Shown here in pieces: positions 51,669 to 59,975 of a DNA stretch of 64,000 nucleotides. This stretch comes from Streptomyces sp. NBC_00513 (GTDB lineage: Bacteria; Actinomycetota; Actinomycetes; Streptomycetales; Streptomycetaceae): contig NZ_CP107845.1 in the NCBI RefSeq assembly GCF_041431415.1, forward strand, positions 3,534,001 to 3,598,000. Direction: 5' to 3'. The notes under the pieces are model-generated. The model worked only from the letters and a program-made list of their open reading frames with translations, searched no databases and was not told the DNA's origin. The stretch's first letter is position 1, and each line of letters starts with the position of its first letter. The position numbers and the translations under genes were made by a program.

Positions 51669-52418
51669 GTGAACGGACCCGGGATTCAGCTCACCCTCGC
51701 CCCTGAACTGCACGTGTTCGCCCCGCCGAACCGGCGCGCCGCACGCGTGCCGATGACCACTGACGGCGCCTCCAGCCTCGGCCACGTCGTCGAATCGGCA
51801 GGCGTCCCGCTCACCGAGGTCGGCCGGATCCTCGTCGACGGGCAGGAAGTGCCCGTCTCCCACGTGCCGCGGGAGGGCGAGTCCGTCGAGGTCTTCGCCG
51901 TCGACCGCCCCCAACAGGTCGCGCAGGGCCACCCCGACACCCCCCTCCGTTTCCTCCTCGACGTGCACCTCGGCACCCTCGCCCGCCGACTGCGCCTCCT
52001 CGGCGTCGACACCGCCTACGAGAACGAGGACATCGGCGACCCGGCCCTCGCCACCCGCTCGGCCGCCGAGCGGCGCGTGCTGCTCTCCCGTGACCGCGGC
52101 CTGCTCCGCCGTCGCGAGATCTTCGCCGGGGCGTACGTGTACAGCGACAACCCCGACGAGCAACTGCGCGACGTCCTTAGCCGGTTCGCCCCGAAGCTCA
52201 CGCCTTGGACCCGCTGCACCGCCTGCAACGGCTCCCTGCGGGAGGCCGACAAGGACAGCGTGGGCGACCGTCTCGAACACGGCACGCAGCGCTCCTACGA
52301 CGTGTTCGCCCAGTGCGCCGACTGTGAGCGCGTCTACTGGCGGGGCGCTCATCACGCGCGCCTGGAACGGATCGTCGACGAAGCGGTCGCGGAATTCGGC
52401 GACGACGCCAACGCCTAG
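51669..52418 (+). CDS. Ubiquitin-fold plus Mut7-C RNase-domain protein
   Basis: A 249-aa protein in two parts. Residues 1-90 form a ubiquitin/ThiS-like fold (IQLTLAPELHVFAPPNRRAA, ILVDGQEVPVSHVPREGESV). Residues 95-245 are the Mut7-C domain, a PIN-like RNase fold: RFLLDVHLGTLARRLRLLGV with acidic residues, ERRVLLSRDRGLLRR, and a zinc ribbon with CTACNG and CADCER. The fused pair is a known but little-studied bacterial architecture (Ub-Mut7C and Mut7-C). It probably cuts or processes RNA. GTG at 51669. It is 40 bases upstream of the monooxygenase gene on the same strand. Confidence 0.9.
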   Translation: MNGPGIQLTLAPELHVFAPPNRRAARVPMTTDGASSLGHVVESAGVPLTEVGRILVDGQEVPVSHVPREGESVEVFAVDRPQQVAQGHPDTPLRFLLDVHLGTLARRLRLLGVDTAYENEDIGDPALATRSAAERRVLLSRDRGLLRRREIFAGAYVYSDNPDEQLRDVLSRFAPKLTPWTRCTACNGSLREADKDSVGDRLEHGTQRSYDVFAQCADCERVYWRGAHHARLERIVDEAVAEFGDDANA

Positions 52419-52459
52419 ACCGACTCCACGGAGGGCCCCGGCCGGCAGACTGCCGGGGC

Positions 52460-54070
52460 ATGACTGACGCTGCCGCCAAGGACATCGTCGACGTGGTCGT
52501 CGTCGGCGCGGGCCCCACCGGGCTCCTGCTCGCCGGTGACCTCGCCGCCGCCGGACTCTCCGTCACCCTCGTCGAGCAACGCCCCCGCACCGCCGCCAAC
52601 CTCACCCGCGCCTTCGCCGTCCACGCGCGCACCCTCGAACTCCTCGACGCGCGCGGCCTCGCCGACGAACTCGTCTCCACCGGCCGACGGATCGACCGCG
52701 TACGCCCCTTCGGTGGCATGACCCTCTCCCTTCAACGCCTGCGCTCCCGCTACCCCTTCGTACTCATCACCCCCCAATATGAGACAGAGAAACTCCTGGA
52801 GCGTCGCGCTCTGTCCACAGGTGTGCACATCCGGTACGACTGTCGGATCACCGGCATCCAGCAGGACCGCGACACCGTCACCCTCACCACCACCGGCCAC
52901 GCGACGGACACGACCGGCCCGACGGACACGACCGGCCCGACGGACCCGGCCGGCCCGACGGACGAACCGATCCACCCCACCCGGGTGATCCACGCCCGCC
53001 ACGCGGTGGGCGCCGACGGGGTCCGCTCCACCCTCCGCGAAGCCCTCGGCCTCCCCTTCCCCGGCAAGGCTGCCGTCGTCCGCTCGATGGTCCTGGCCGA
53101 CGTCCGCCTCACCGACCCGCCGCGGGACGTCCTCACCGCCAACGGCACCGCCGACGCCTTCGCCTTCCTCGTCCCCTTCGGCGACGGCTGGTACCGCGCC
53201 ATCGCCTGGCGCCACGACACCCCCGACACCCCCGACCCCGCCGCCGGGCCCGCCAACCCCGTCGACCCCGTCGACCCCACCAACCCCGTCGACCTCGACG
53301 AGGTGCGCGAGATCACCCGCCAGGCCCTCGGCACCGACCACGGCATGCACGACCCGCGCTGGATGTCCCGCTTCCAGAGCGACGAACGTCAGGTCCCCCG
53401 ATACCGCGTCGGCCGCGTCTTCCTCGCCGGCGACGCCGCCCACGTCCACTCCCCCGCCGGCGGCCTCGGCATGAACACCGGCCTCCAGGACGCCGCCAAT
53501 CTCTCCTGGAAGCTCGCCGCCGTCCTCCACGGGCAGGCCCCCGACCCCGAGGCCCTCCTCGACAGCTACCACCGCGAGCGCCACCCGGTCGGACGCCGCG
53601 TTCTGCGCGTCAGCGGGGCCCTCGTCCGCACCGTCATGGTCGGCGGACCCGTCCTGCGCGCCGCCCGCAAGCTCGCCACGGGCGCCCTCGCCCGGGTCGG
53701 CCCCGCCCAGGACCGCGCCCTCGCCACGATCTCCGGCCTCGGCATCGCCTATCCGCCGCCGGCCGGCGTCCGCCGTCCCACGCTCGCGGGCCGGCGCGCC
53801 CCCGACCTGCCGCTCGCCGGGGGCCTGCGGCTGTACGAGGCCCTGCGCGCCGGCGGCTTCGTCCTCGTCACCCCGCCCGGCCGGGCCACCCCGCCCGGAG
53901 CGCCCCTGACCCATCACCACTGGCGGGCGGACGACCGTACGGCCTGCGTTCTCGTACGCCCCGACGGATACCTGGCCTGGAGCACCGAGCACGCCTCGGA
54001 CTCCGAGATCGCGGCGGCCACCGCACACTGGCTGCTCCCCGGAACCGGAGCCACGAAGCGCGAGCCGTAA
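52460..54070 (+). CDS. FAD-dependent monooxygenase (group A, aromatic hydroxylase type)
   Basis: A 536-aa flavoprotein. The N-terminal dinucleotide fold has VVVVGAGPTGLLLAGDLAAA. The middle DG-type motif is HAVGADGVRSTLREALGLPF, and the second FAD motif is VFLAGDAAHVHSPAGGLGMN followed by TGLQDAANLSWKLA. The C-terminal part is thioredoxin-like (HHWRADDRTACVLVRPDGYL). These enzymes hydroxylate phenols or polyketides with NAD(P)H and oxygen. Two short tandem repeats interrupt loops: TDTTGPTDPAGPTD near 155 and NPVDPVDPTNPVD near 270. Substrate unknown. A terminator follows. Confidence 0.92.
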   Translation: MTDAAAKDIVDVVVVGAGPTGLLLAGDLAAAGLSVTLVEQRPRTAANLTRAFAVHARTLELLDARGLADELVSTGRRIDRVRPFGGMTLSLQRLRSRYPFVLITPQYETEKLLERRALSTGVHIRYDCRITGIQQDRDTVTLTTTGHATDTTGPTDTTGPTDPAGPTDEPIHPTRVIHARHAVGADGVRSTLREALGLPFPGKAAVVRSMVLADVRLTDPPRDVLTANGTADAFAFLVPFGDGWYRAIAWRHDTPDTPDPAAGPANPVDPVDPTNPVDLDEVREITRQALGTDHGMHDPRWMSRFQSDERQVPRYRVGRVFLAGDAAHVHSPAGGLGMNTGLQDAANLSWKLAAVLHGQAPDPEALLDSYHRERHPVGRRVLRVSGALVRTVMVGGPVLRAARKLATGALARVGPAQDRALATISGLGIAYPPPAGVRRPTLAGRRAPDLPLAGGLRLYEALRAGGFVLVTPPGRATPPGAPLTHHHWRADDRTACVLVRPDGYLAWSTEHASDSEIAAATAHWLLPGTGATKREP

Positions 54071-54078
54071 ACCGAAAG

Positions 54079-54112
54079 GCCGTCGCCCGGATCGGGAGTC
54101 CCGGGCGACGGC
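54079..54112 (+). terminator. Terminator after the monooxygenase gene
   Basis: Perfect 12-bp stem GCCGTCGCCCGG / CCGGGCGACGGC with a 10-base loop, eight bases after the stop, followed by TTCC. Confidence 0.87.
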
Positions 54113-54124
54113 TTCCGTACACAG

Positions 54125-54245
54125 CGCCCCGAAGCCCGGAGCCCGCCACCCCGAGCCCAAAGCACGAAGCCCGGAGCCCGAAGCCCGGAGCACGAAGCCC
54201 GCCACCCCGAGCCCGGAGCACCCAGCCCGCAGCCCGCAGCCGCAC
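54125..54245. repeat. Degenerate 7-14-bp tandem repeats
   Basis: Units built from AAGCCCGGAGC and CGCCACCCCGAGC repeat about ten times between two convergent genes. No gene is supported. Confidence 0.82.
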
Positions 54246-54260
54246 CGCACCGCGCCGCGC

Positions 54261-54737
54261 TCAGAAGGCGTACGAGTCGCCCGTGTCCAGCGCCAGCACC
54301 ACGTGCTCGTTGTTCATGTGGTTCCGGTCGGTCGCGCCGCCGTTCCAATACGTGTCGACCCGCAGCACCACCTCCGGGACCGGCTCGCGCAGCGCCAGCA
54401 GCAGCCCGATGTGCCGGCCCCGGCCGTGCTGCGGCAGCGCGCCCGTCTCGCAGACCACCTCGCGCAGCCCCGCCCGGGCGCAGCCCTCGGCCAGCTCCTG
54501 CCGGTCCGCGAGGTCGGTCGAGAGCCGCATCCGCACCGTGGCGTTGGGCAGCGCCGACGGCCCCTCGTTCTCCGGGACCAACCAGACCCGCAACTGCGCA
54601 TGGCCCAGGGAGACCCTCCCGTGGTACGCGACATCCGCCTCGGGCCCCGCCGACGCCACGGAGCTTCCGACGCCTCCGACGCCCGCGAGCACCAGCGAGC
54701 CCGCCATCACCACACTTCGTACGGCACCACGGCGCAC
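54261..54737 (-). CDS. Secreted protein of unknown function, 158 aa
   Basis: The signal peptide is SVVMAGSLVLAGVGGVGSSV followed by ASAGPEA (likely cut after ASA). The mature part is about 120 residues of mostly beta character with two cysteines (EGCARAGL, VVCETG), so one disulfide is likely. VRMRLSTDLADRQELAEGC and VLRVDTYWNGGATDRNHMNN resemble a domain of the DUF11/CARDB beta-sandwich kind. Three in-frame GTGs lie close together. I prefer 54737 because GAGGAGG is eight bases upstream; the others (54746, 54743) are too close to it. Confidence 0.75.
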   Translation of the reverse strand: MRRGAVRSVVMAGSLVLAGVGGVGSSVASAGPEADVAYHGRVSLGHAQLRVWLVPENEGPSALPNATVRMRLSTDLADRQELAEGCARAGLREVVCETGALPQHGRGRHIGLLLALREPVPEVVLRVDTYWNGGATDRNHMNNEHVVLALDTGDSYAF

Positions 54738-54904
54738 CGACACCACCTCCTCGCGCGGACGCTAACGCGGCCCCGGCCCGACCGGTCGGACCATCACACG
54801 AAAGTGGGCGTGCCCACCCGCTCCCGGGGCCGACCGGCCGCATCCACCCGGCCGCCTATGCTGGCGGGGAATCGTCCGTACGCGCGAGTCCGTACGTACG
54901 ACGA

Positions 54905-54990
54905 CCGCACGACCCGAGAAGCAAGACGCACAACCCGAGACACAAAACGCACGACGCACGACGCACGACACAAGACGCACGACGCGCCCA
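54905..54990. repeat. ACGCACG-type tandem repeats upstream of the SDR gene
   Basis: Heptamers such as ACGCACG and ACACAAG repeat about ten times in a row, ending ten bases before the SDR ribosome site. They would lie in the promoter or leader of that gene. They are less GC-rich than the surroundings. Confidence 0.85.
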
Positions 54991-55013
54991 CGATCGAACG
55001 AGGAGCCCCGCCC

Positions 55014-55775
55014 ATGAGCACGGCCACCCGAACCGCCGTAGTCACCGGCGCGAGCAGCGGAATCGGTGCGGCCACCGCCCGGCAGCTCGCCGCAGCCGGC
55101 TACCACGTCGTCCTCACGGCCCGCCGCAAGGACCGCATCGAGGCCCTCGCCGCCGAGCTGACCGAGGCCGGTCACCAGGCCACCGCGTACGCGCTCGACG
55201 TCACCGACCGCGCCGCCGTCGACGCCTTCGCCGCCTCGCTGGAGCGCTGCGACGTGATCGTGAACAACGCCGGCGGCGCCCTCGGGGCCGAGCCCGTCGC
55301 CACCGGCGACCCCGCCGACTGGCGCACGATGTACGAGGTCAACGTCATCGGCACGCTGCACGTCACCCAGGCGCTGCTGCCCGCCCTCGTCGCCTCCGGT
55401 GACGGCACGGTCGTCGTGCTCTCGTCCACCGCCGGCCACTCCACCTACGAGGGTGGCGCGGGTTACGTCGCCGCCAAGAACGGCGCCCGCGTCCTCGCCG
55501 AGACCCTCCGCCTGGAGATCGTCGGGCAGCCCGTGCGCGTCATCGAGATCGCTCCCGGCATGGTCAAGACCGAGGAGTTCGCGAAGACCCGCTTCCGGGG
55601 TGACGCGGACAAGGCGGAGAAGGTCTACGCCGGCGTCGCGGAGCCCCTCTCCGCCGATGACGTGGCCGACACCATCACGTGGGCGGTGACCCGCCCCAGC
55701 CACGTCAACATCGACCTGCTGGTGGTCCGCCCCCGCGCCCAGGCCTCGAACACGAAGGTCCACCGCGAGCTGTAG
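55014..55775 (+). CDS. Short-chain dehydrogenase/reductase (SDR)
   Basis: A 253-aa classical SDR. The cofactor loop is VVTGASSGIGAATARQLAAA, with ARRKDR suggesting NADP(H). The structural motif NNAGG, the catalytic serine in VVLSSTAGHS, and Tyr-x-x-x-Lys in YVAAKNG are all in place. PGMVKTEEFAKTRFRGD is the usual segment after it. The ATG at 55014 follows AGGAG at ten bases. Substrate unknown; it resembles the YdfG/serine-dehydrogenase-like branch. The leader carries the repeat tract described above. Confidence 0.93.
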   Translation: MSTATRTAVVTGASSGIGAATARQLAAAGYHVVLTARRKDRIEALAAELTEAGHQATAYALDVTDRAAVDAFAASLERCDVIVNNAGGALGAEPVATGDPADWRTMYEVNVIGTLHVTQALLPALVASGDGTVVVLSSTAGHSTYEGGAGYVAAKNGARVLAETLRLEIVGQPVRVIEIAPGMVKTEEFAKTRFRGDADKAEKVYAGVAEPLSADDVADTITWAVTRPSHVNIDLLVVRPRAQASNTKVHREL

Positions 55776-55794
55776 TCATCGGCCCGGCCTCCGA

Positions 55795-55855
55795 ACCCAG
55801 CACCCGAACCCAGCACCCAGCACCCGACAGTCAGCACCCGGCAGTCAGCCCGCCG
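55795..55855. repeat. CAGCACCC-type repeats between convergent genes
   Basis: Units GAACCCAGCACCC and CAGTCAGCACCCGG repeat five to six times between the SDR and GNAT stops and run into the last codons of the GNAT gene. Confidence 0.78.
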
Positions 55856-56525
55856 GCAGCGACCGCGCGTACTCGACCTGTTCGAGGAGGTTGCCCTCCC
55901 CGAAGTCGAAGGCGCGCGCGGTACCGCACTCCGCGAAACCGCACTTGACGTAGAAGCGGCGGGACTGCGGGGTGTCGCGCAGGGTCCACAGGTGCACCCC
56001 GGCGTACCCCCGCGCGCGCAGGCCGCGCAGGGTCTCTTCCATCAGGGCGGCGGCCACGCCGGTGCCCCAGCCGTCGGGGTGCGCGTAGAAGCTGGCGATC
56101 TCCGCGTGGTCGGGCCGGGCCGCGGAGGGGAGCGTCACGGACAGGGCCAGGGGGCGGCCGTCGACCACGGCGAGCAGCGTGACCGCCGCCCCCGCTCCGG
56201 CTCCCGCACCAGACCCCGCCGCGGCCCCGGCCCCGGCACCCGCCCCGGCTCCCACACCAGACCCCACCTCGGCACCCGCCCCCGCCCCGGACGCCACACC
56301 CCCCACACCCCCCGCTTCCCCCGCCTCCTCCGCGACCCGCCGGTGCCACCGGGTGCGCCGGTCGGCCACGGCGCGCGCCGCGAAGCCCGGCTCGAAGAAA
56401 GGGGCGTAGGCCGCCTGCCAGGCCGCGGCGTGGATCTCGCCGAGCGCGTCCCCGTCGCCGGGGCCCGCGCGCCGGATCTCCACCGCCCCGCTCGCACCGT
56501 GCCGCGGACCGCCGGCCTCGACCAT
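55845..56525 (-). CDS. GNAT-family acetyltransferase with Gly-Ala insertion
   Basis: A 226-aa acetyltransferase. The first helix is EIRRAGPGDGDALGEIHAAA, the CoA loop is YAHPDGWGTGVAAALMEETL (G-W-G-x-G/A), and LWTLRDTPQSRRFYVKCGFA is motif B. Between strands 2 and 3, about residues 75-115 are an insertion made of Gly-Ala dipeptides (GAGAGAGAGAAAG), encoded by repeats at 56185-56300. The ATG at 56525 lies five bases after the rtcB stop, so the two are co-transcribed. The substrate is unknown. Confidence 0.85.
   Translation of the reverse strand: MVEAGGPRHGASGAVEIRRAGPGDGDALGEIHAAAWQAAYAPFFEPGFAARAVADRRTRWHRRVAEEAGEAGGVGGVASGAGAGAEVGSGVGAGAGAGAGAAAGSGAGAGAGAAVTLLAVVDGRPLALSVTLPSAARPDHAEIASFYAHPDGWGTGVAAALMEETLRGLRARGYAGVHLWTLRDTPQSRRFYVKCGFAECGTARAFDFGEGNLLEQVEYARSLPAG
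56185..56300 (-). repeat. Gly-Ala-encoding tandem repeat
   Basis: GCCCCCGCTCCGGCTCCC-like hexamer and nonamer units make the Gly-Ala insertion of the GNAT protein. Confidence 0.85.
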
Positions 56526-56530
56526 CGCGC

Positions 56531-57724
56531 TCAGCCCTTCACGCAGATGACCTGCTTGAGCTTGGCCACCACCTCGACCAGGTCGGTCTGCTGGTCGATG
56601 ACCTGCTCGATCGACTTGTAGGCCCCGGGGATCTCGTCCACGACCCCGGTGTCCTTGCGGCATTCCACGCCCCGGGTCTGCTCCTCCAGGTCCCGCGCCG
56701 AGAACCGCTTCTTCGCCGCGGTGCGGCTCATCTTGCGGCCCGCGCCGTGCGAGGCGGAGTTGAAGGACTTCTCGTTGCCGAGGCCCTTCACGATGTACGA
56801 GCCCGTTCCCATGGACCCGGGGATGATCCCGAAGTCGCCGCTGCCGGCGCGGATCGCGCCCTTCCGCGTGACCAGCAGGTCCATGCCTTCGTACCGTTCC
56901 TCGGCCACGTAGTTGTGGTGGCAGCTGATCTCCCGTTCGAAGGAGACCTTCGCCTTGCGGAACTCCTTGCGCACGACCTCCTTGAAGAGGCTCATCATCG
57001 CGGCGCGGTTGTACTTCGCGTACTCCTGCGCCCAGAAGAGGTCGTTGCGGTACGCGTCCATCTCCGGGGTGGCCGCGAGGAAGACCGCGAGGTCCCGGTC
57101 GACCAGGTTCTGGTTGTGCGCGAGGTCGCGGGCCACGCCCATGTGGTGGGCGGCGAGTTCGTTGCCGATGTTGCGGGAGCCGGAGTGCAGCATCAGCCAG
57201 ACCGCGCCCTCCTCGTCGAGGCAGAACTCGATGAAGTGGTTGCCGGCGCCCAGCGTGCCGATCTGCTTCGCGGCGCGTTCCCGGCGGAACTTGACGGCGT
57301 CGGCGAGGTGGTCGAATCGCTGCCAGAGGCTTTCGTAGCCCGGCACCGAGAAGCCGTACAGCCGTTCCGGGTCCACGGGGTCCCTGTGCAGGCCCGTCCC
57401 CACCGGGATCGCCTGCTCGATCTTCGTCCGCAGCCGCGACAGGTCGCCCGGCAGGTCGTTCGCCGTCAGGGAGGTCTTGACCGCGGACATGCCGCAGCCG
57501 ATGTCGACGCCCACCGCCGCCGGACAGACCGCGTCCTTCATGGCGATGACCGAGCCGACCGTGGCGCCCTTGCCGTAGTGGACGTCGGGCATGACGGCCA
57601 GGCCCTTGATCCACGGAAGGGTGGCGACGTTGTGCAACTGACGCATCGCGCTGTCCTCGACGGACGCCGGATCCGTCCACATCCGGATCGGGACCTGCGC
57701 CCCGGGCACCTCTACATACGACAT
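56531..57724 (-). CDS. rtcB: RNA-splicing ligase RtcB
   Basis: A 397-aa GTP- and Mn-dependent ligase that joins 2',3'-cyclic-phosphate and 5'-OH RNA ends (tRNA and RNA repair). Clear family segments: PDVHYGKGATVGSVIAM, AVGVDIGCGMSAV (Mn-binding Asp and Cys), GAGNHFIEFCLDEEG, HSGSRNIGNELAAHHM and the nucleotidyl-histidine region SASHGAGRKMSRTAAK. Length is on the short side for the family (about 400 aa), as in many actinobacteria. ATG at 57724. No rtcA or rtcR is seen nearby. A GNAT gene follows five bases on. Confidence 0.96.
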   Translation of the reverse strand: MSYVEVPGAQVPIRMWTDPASVEDSAMRQLHNVATLPWIKGLAVMPDVHYGKGATVGSVIAMKDAVCPAAVGVDIGCGMSAVKTSLTANDLPGDLSRLRTKIEQAIPVGTGLHRDPVDPERLYGFSVPGYESLWQRFDHLADAVKFRRERAAKQIGTLGAGNHFIEFCLDEEGAVWLMLHSGSRNIGNELAAHHMGVARDLAHNQNLVDRDLAVFLAATPEMDAYRNDLFWAQEYAKYNRAAMMSLFKEVVRKEFRKAKVSFEREISCHHNYVAEERYEGMDLLVTRKGAIRAGSGDFGIIPGSMGTGSYIVKGLGNEKSFNSASHGAGRKMSRTAAKKRFSARDLEEQTRGVECRKDTGVVDEIPGAYKSIEQVIDQQTDLVEVVAKLKQVICVKG

Positions 57725-57918
57725 AACAGCCTCAAAACCCCGTTAACCACAGGAAAGTATCAATACGCAAAAAGCCTCGCTCTTCATCCCAAACCAGACT
57801 TGGGACCGGCGCCGGCACCAGCGTGTGCGATAGACATTGTTTCCATCCGCGCCCAAGTCGCGGCAACGCATTTTTCCTGACCGTCGGGCGGCCGGCCGGT
57901 CGAAGGGAGCCATTGGAC
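57725..57918. promoter_or_regulatory. Divergent promoter region of rtcB and the lipoprotein gene
   Basis: About 190 bases between the rtcB start (minus) and the GTG at 57919 (plus). The part 57727-57790 is AT-rich for this DNA (ACAGCCTCAAAACCCCGTTA, AAAGTATCAATACG). It probably holds the promoters; no exact box can be fixed. Confidence 0.5.
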
Positions 57919-58848
57919 GTGCAGCGCAAGGCGGTACGACGCCCGGTCCTGTCGGGCATCGCGATGCTCACCGCACTCGCGGCCGGCGTCACCGGCCTCA
58001 CCGGGTGCACCGACGGGAACGGCAACGGGAGCACCAGCGACGAAAAGGCCGGCGACAGCTCCACGGCGCCCGCCCAACCGGGGAAGTACCGCAGCCTGCC
58101 CGCGCCCTGCAAGGCCATCGACGCGAAGCGGCTCAAGGCCATGCTGCCCGCCGCCGAGAGCCTCACCGACGAGCAGCGCGAGAAGCTGTACGCCGGGGTC
58201 GCGGACGCCTCGTACGACGGCGACCGGCGCGTCGGCTGCCGCTGGAACTCCCAGACGCCGGAGGAGACGCTGCTGCTGTCGGTCGGGTTCGAGCGCGTGG
58301 TCTCGTACGACCGCGCCACCACGAGCGACGACGACAAGGCGCGCCAGGTGTTCGTACGGCGCCTCACCGAAGCCCACCTGCCCTTCCCCGGGCCCACGGG
58401 CAGCCCCACTCCGGGCTCCTCGACGGTGCCCGCGCCCAATTCCCCCATCGCGCCCCCGGCCACCGGGAACACCGCCCCGAGCCCCGTCCCGAGCACCCCT
58501 GCGAGCAGCACCCCGAGCGCCCCCGGCACGAGCCCCTCCGGCACTCCCGGCGGCAGCCCCTCCGGGAGCCCGTCCGGCAGCCCCTCGCCCACCGCGCCCC
58601 CCGAGCTGGGCTCCCGCGTGCTGGAGGGCCTCGGCAGCGAGGCGTACGTCGAGGACAAGCTCGGCACCCCCGACGCCACGGCCGCCCGGGCCCGCACCGT
58701 GCGCCTCGTGTTCCGTACCTCGAACGTCATCGTGACCATCGAGTACAGCGTGCAGCCCGCCCTCCCCGCCACCGTCCCCCCCAGCGTGGAAACCCAGGAC
58801 AGCGTGCGCCAGTTGGCGCAGGCCCTGGTCGAGCGTTTCAACGACTGA
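57919..58848 (+). CDS. DUF3558-like lipoprotein 1
   Basis: A 309-aa lipoprotein. Signal and lipobox: IAMLTALAAGVTGLTGCTDG (LTGC). The first half of a DUF3558-type domain reads PCKAIDAKRLKAMLPAAE, with CRWNSQTPEETLLLSV later. Then comes an insertion of about 75 residues rich in Pro, Ser, Thr and Gly (DNA about 58385-58610), and the domain ends with TNVIVTIEYSVQ-like strands (SNVIVTIEYSVQPALPA). The GTG at 57919 follows AGGGAG. Its neighbour downstream has the same domain without the insertion, so the two are probably old duplicates. Role unknown; the family often occurs near secretion and cell-wall genes. Confidence 0.82.
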   Translation: MQRKAVRRPVLSGIAMLTALAAGVTGLTGCTDGNGNGSTSDEKAGDSSTAPAQPGKYRSLPAPCKAIDAKRLKAMLPAAESLTDEQREKLYAGVADASYDGDRRVGCRWNSQTPEETLLLSVGFERVVSYDRATTSDDDKARQVFVRRLTEAHLPFPGPTGSPTPGSSTVPAPNSPIAPPATGNTAPSPVPSTPASSTPSAPGTSPSGTPGGSPSGSPSGSPSPTAPPELGSRVLEGLGSEAYVEDKLGTPDATAARARTVRLVFRTSNVIVTIEYSVQPALPATVPPSVETQDSVRQLAQALVERFND

Positions 58849-58983
58849 CCCGGCCCGCCGCGGGGGGCGTACGGGTCCCGCGTGACGGCGCGCACAGCAG
58901 GCGGACGCCGGGTCGAGCTACCGTTGCTCGGGTCCCGCTCCCGCAATGCGCCCCCAAGCAGAGCCTCAACGACTGAAGGAACC

Positions 58984-59829
58984 ATGCACCGATCAGCCTC
59001 GCGCCTCACCCGAGTCCTCGCCTGCGCAGCAGTCCCGATGATCCTCACCGTCGCCGGCTGCTCCTCCGATTCGGGCAAGGACTCGGGCTCGGACAGCGCC
59101 AAGAAGAAGTCCGACTCCTCCTCGTCCTCGAAGCCGACCCCGAAGGCCTCGGCCACCCTGGAGAAGGTGGCGTACCTCTCGCTGCCCGACCCCTGCAAGG
59201 CGATACAGGCGAAGACCATCGAGACGCTCGTCCCGGAGGCGAAGGAGAAGAACGGCACGGCGACCAAGTCGAACGACCTGTCCACCCGCGCCAGCTGCTC
59301 CTGGAACGGCCTGGACGAGGACGGTCTGAAGGGCTCGCAGTACCGCTGGCTCTCGATCTCCCTGGTCCGCTACGACTCGCACGCCTCGCTCGGCAGCGGC
59401 AACAAGCGCGCCGAGGAGCAGTACAAGAAGCAGGTCGAGGCCGCGAAGGCCGCCGAGGGCGCGCAGGACGTCAAGGTGGAGCCGGCCGGCGGGATCGGCG
59501 ACGAGGGCACTTCGGTCGCCTACAACCTGAAGAAGGACGTCGAGTTCCTCAACAACACCATTCTGGTCCGCGCCCAGAACGTCGTGGTCACCCTCGACTA
59601 CAACGGTGCCGCGTACGAGGGCGCCGCCGCCCCGGACCGCGCCAAGCTCCTCCAGGACGCGACCGTCGCCGCCCGCGAGATCGTGGCCTCGGCCGACGCC
59701 GCGGGCAAGAACGCCCCGGCCGCCAAGCCGTCCGCGGAGCCCTCGAAGTCGGGCGAGCCGTCCAAGGCCCCCGAGCAGTCCAAGGCTCCCGAGCAGTCCC
59801 CGTCCGCGCAGGCCACCCAGGAGAGCTGA
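58984..59829 (+). CDS. DUF3558-like lipoprotein 2
   Basis: A 281-aa lipoprotein (lipobox VAGC in MILTVAGCSSDSGKD). A Lys/Ser-rich linker follows, then the domain: LPDPCKAIQAKTIETLVPEA, CSWNGLDEDGLKGSQYRWLS, VEPAGGIGDEGTSVAYNLK and NTILVRAQNVVVTLDYNG. The tail is a Lys/Pro/Ser/Glu repeat (SKAPEQSKAPEQSPS). GGAACC lies close before the ATG at 58984. It is 135 bases after its paralogue and on the same strand. Confidence 0.84.
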   Translation: MHRSASRLTRVLACAAVPMILTVAGCSSDSGKDSGSDSAKKKSDSSSSSKPTPKASATLEKVAYLSLPDPCKAIQAKTIETLVPEAKEKNGTATKSNDLSTRASCSWNGLDEDGLKGSQYRWLSISLVRYDSHASLGSGNKRAEEQYKKQVEAAKAAEGAQDVKVEPAGGIGDEGTSVAYNLKKDVEFLNNTILVRAQNVVVTLDYNGAAYEGAAAPDRAKLLQDATVAAREIVASADAAGKNAPAAKPSAEPSKSGEPSKAPEQSKAPEQSPSAQATQES

Positions 59830-59842
59830 CCGCGAGGATGAC

Positions 59843-59895
59843 CGTGGGAACCGGGTCGGAGACCGAGTCGGGGACCGGGACGGGTTCGGGAACGG
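59843..59895. repeat. GGGACCGGGTCGG-type repeats
   Basis: Five to six imperfect units of GGGAACCGGGTCGGAGACCG type directly follow the lipoprotein gene. Confidence 0.68.
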
Positions 59896-59975
59896 ACGCG
59901 GGGCTGACAACCGGCCATCCGCGCGCCACCCGTACTCTGTGCCTGCCATAGCTCGTCAAGGGGAGGGGATCGCGG

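Noticed and set aside
54125..54990. CRISPR array
   Set aside because: Repeats are 7-14 bp, degenerate and contiguous, without unique spacers of constant length, and no cas genes are present.
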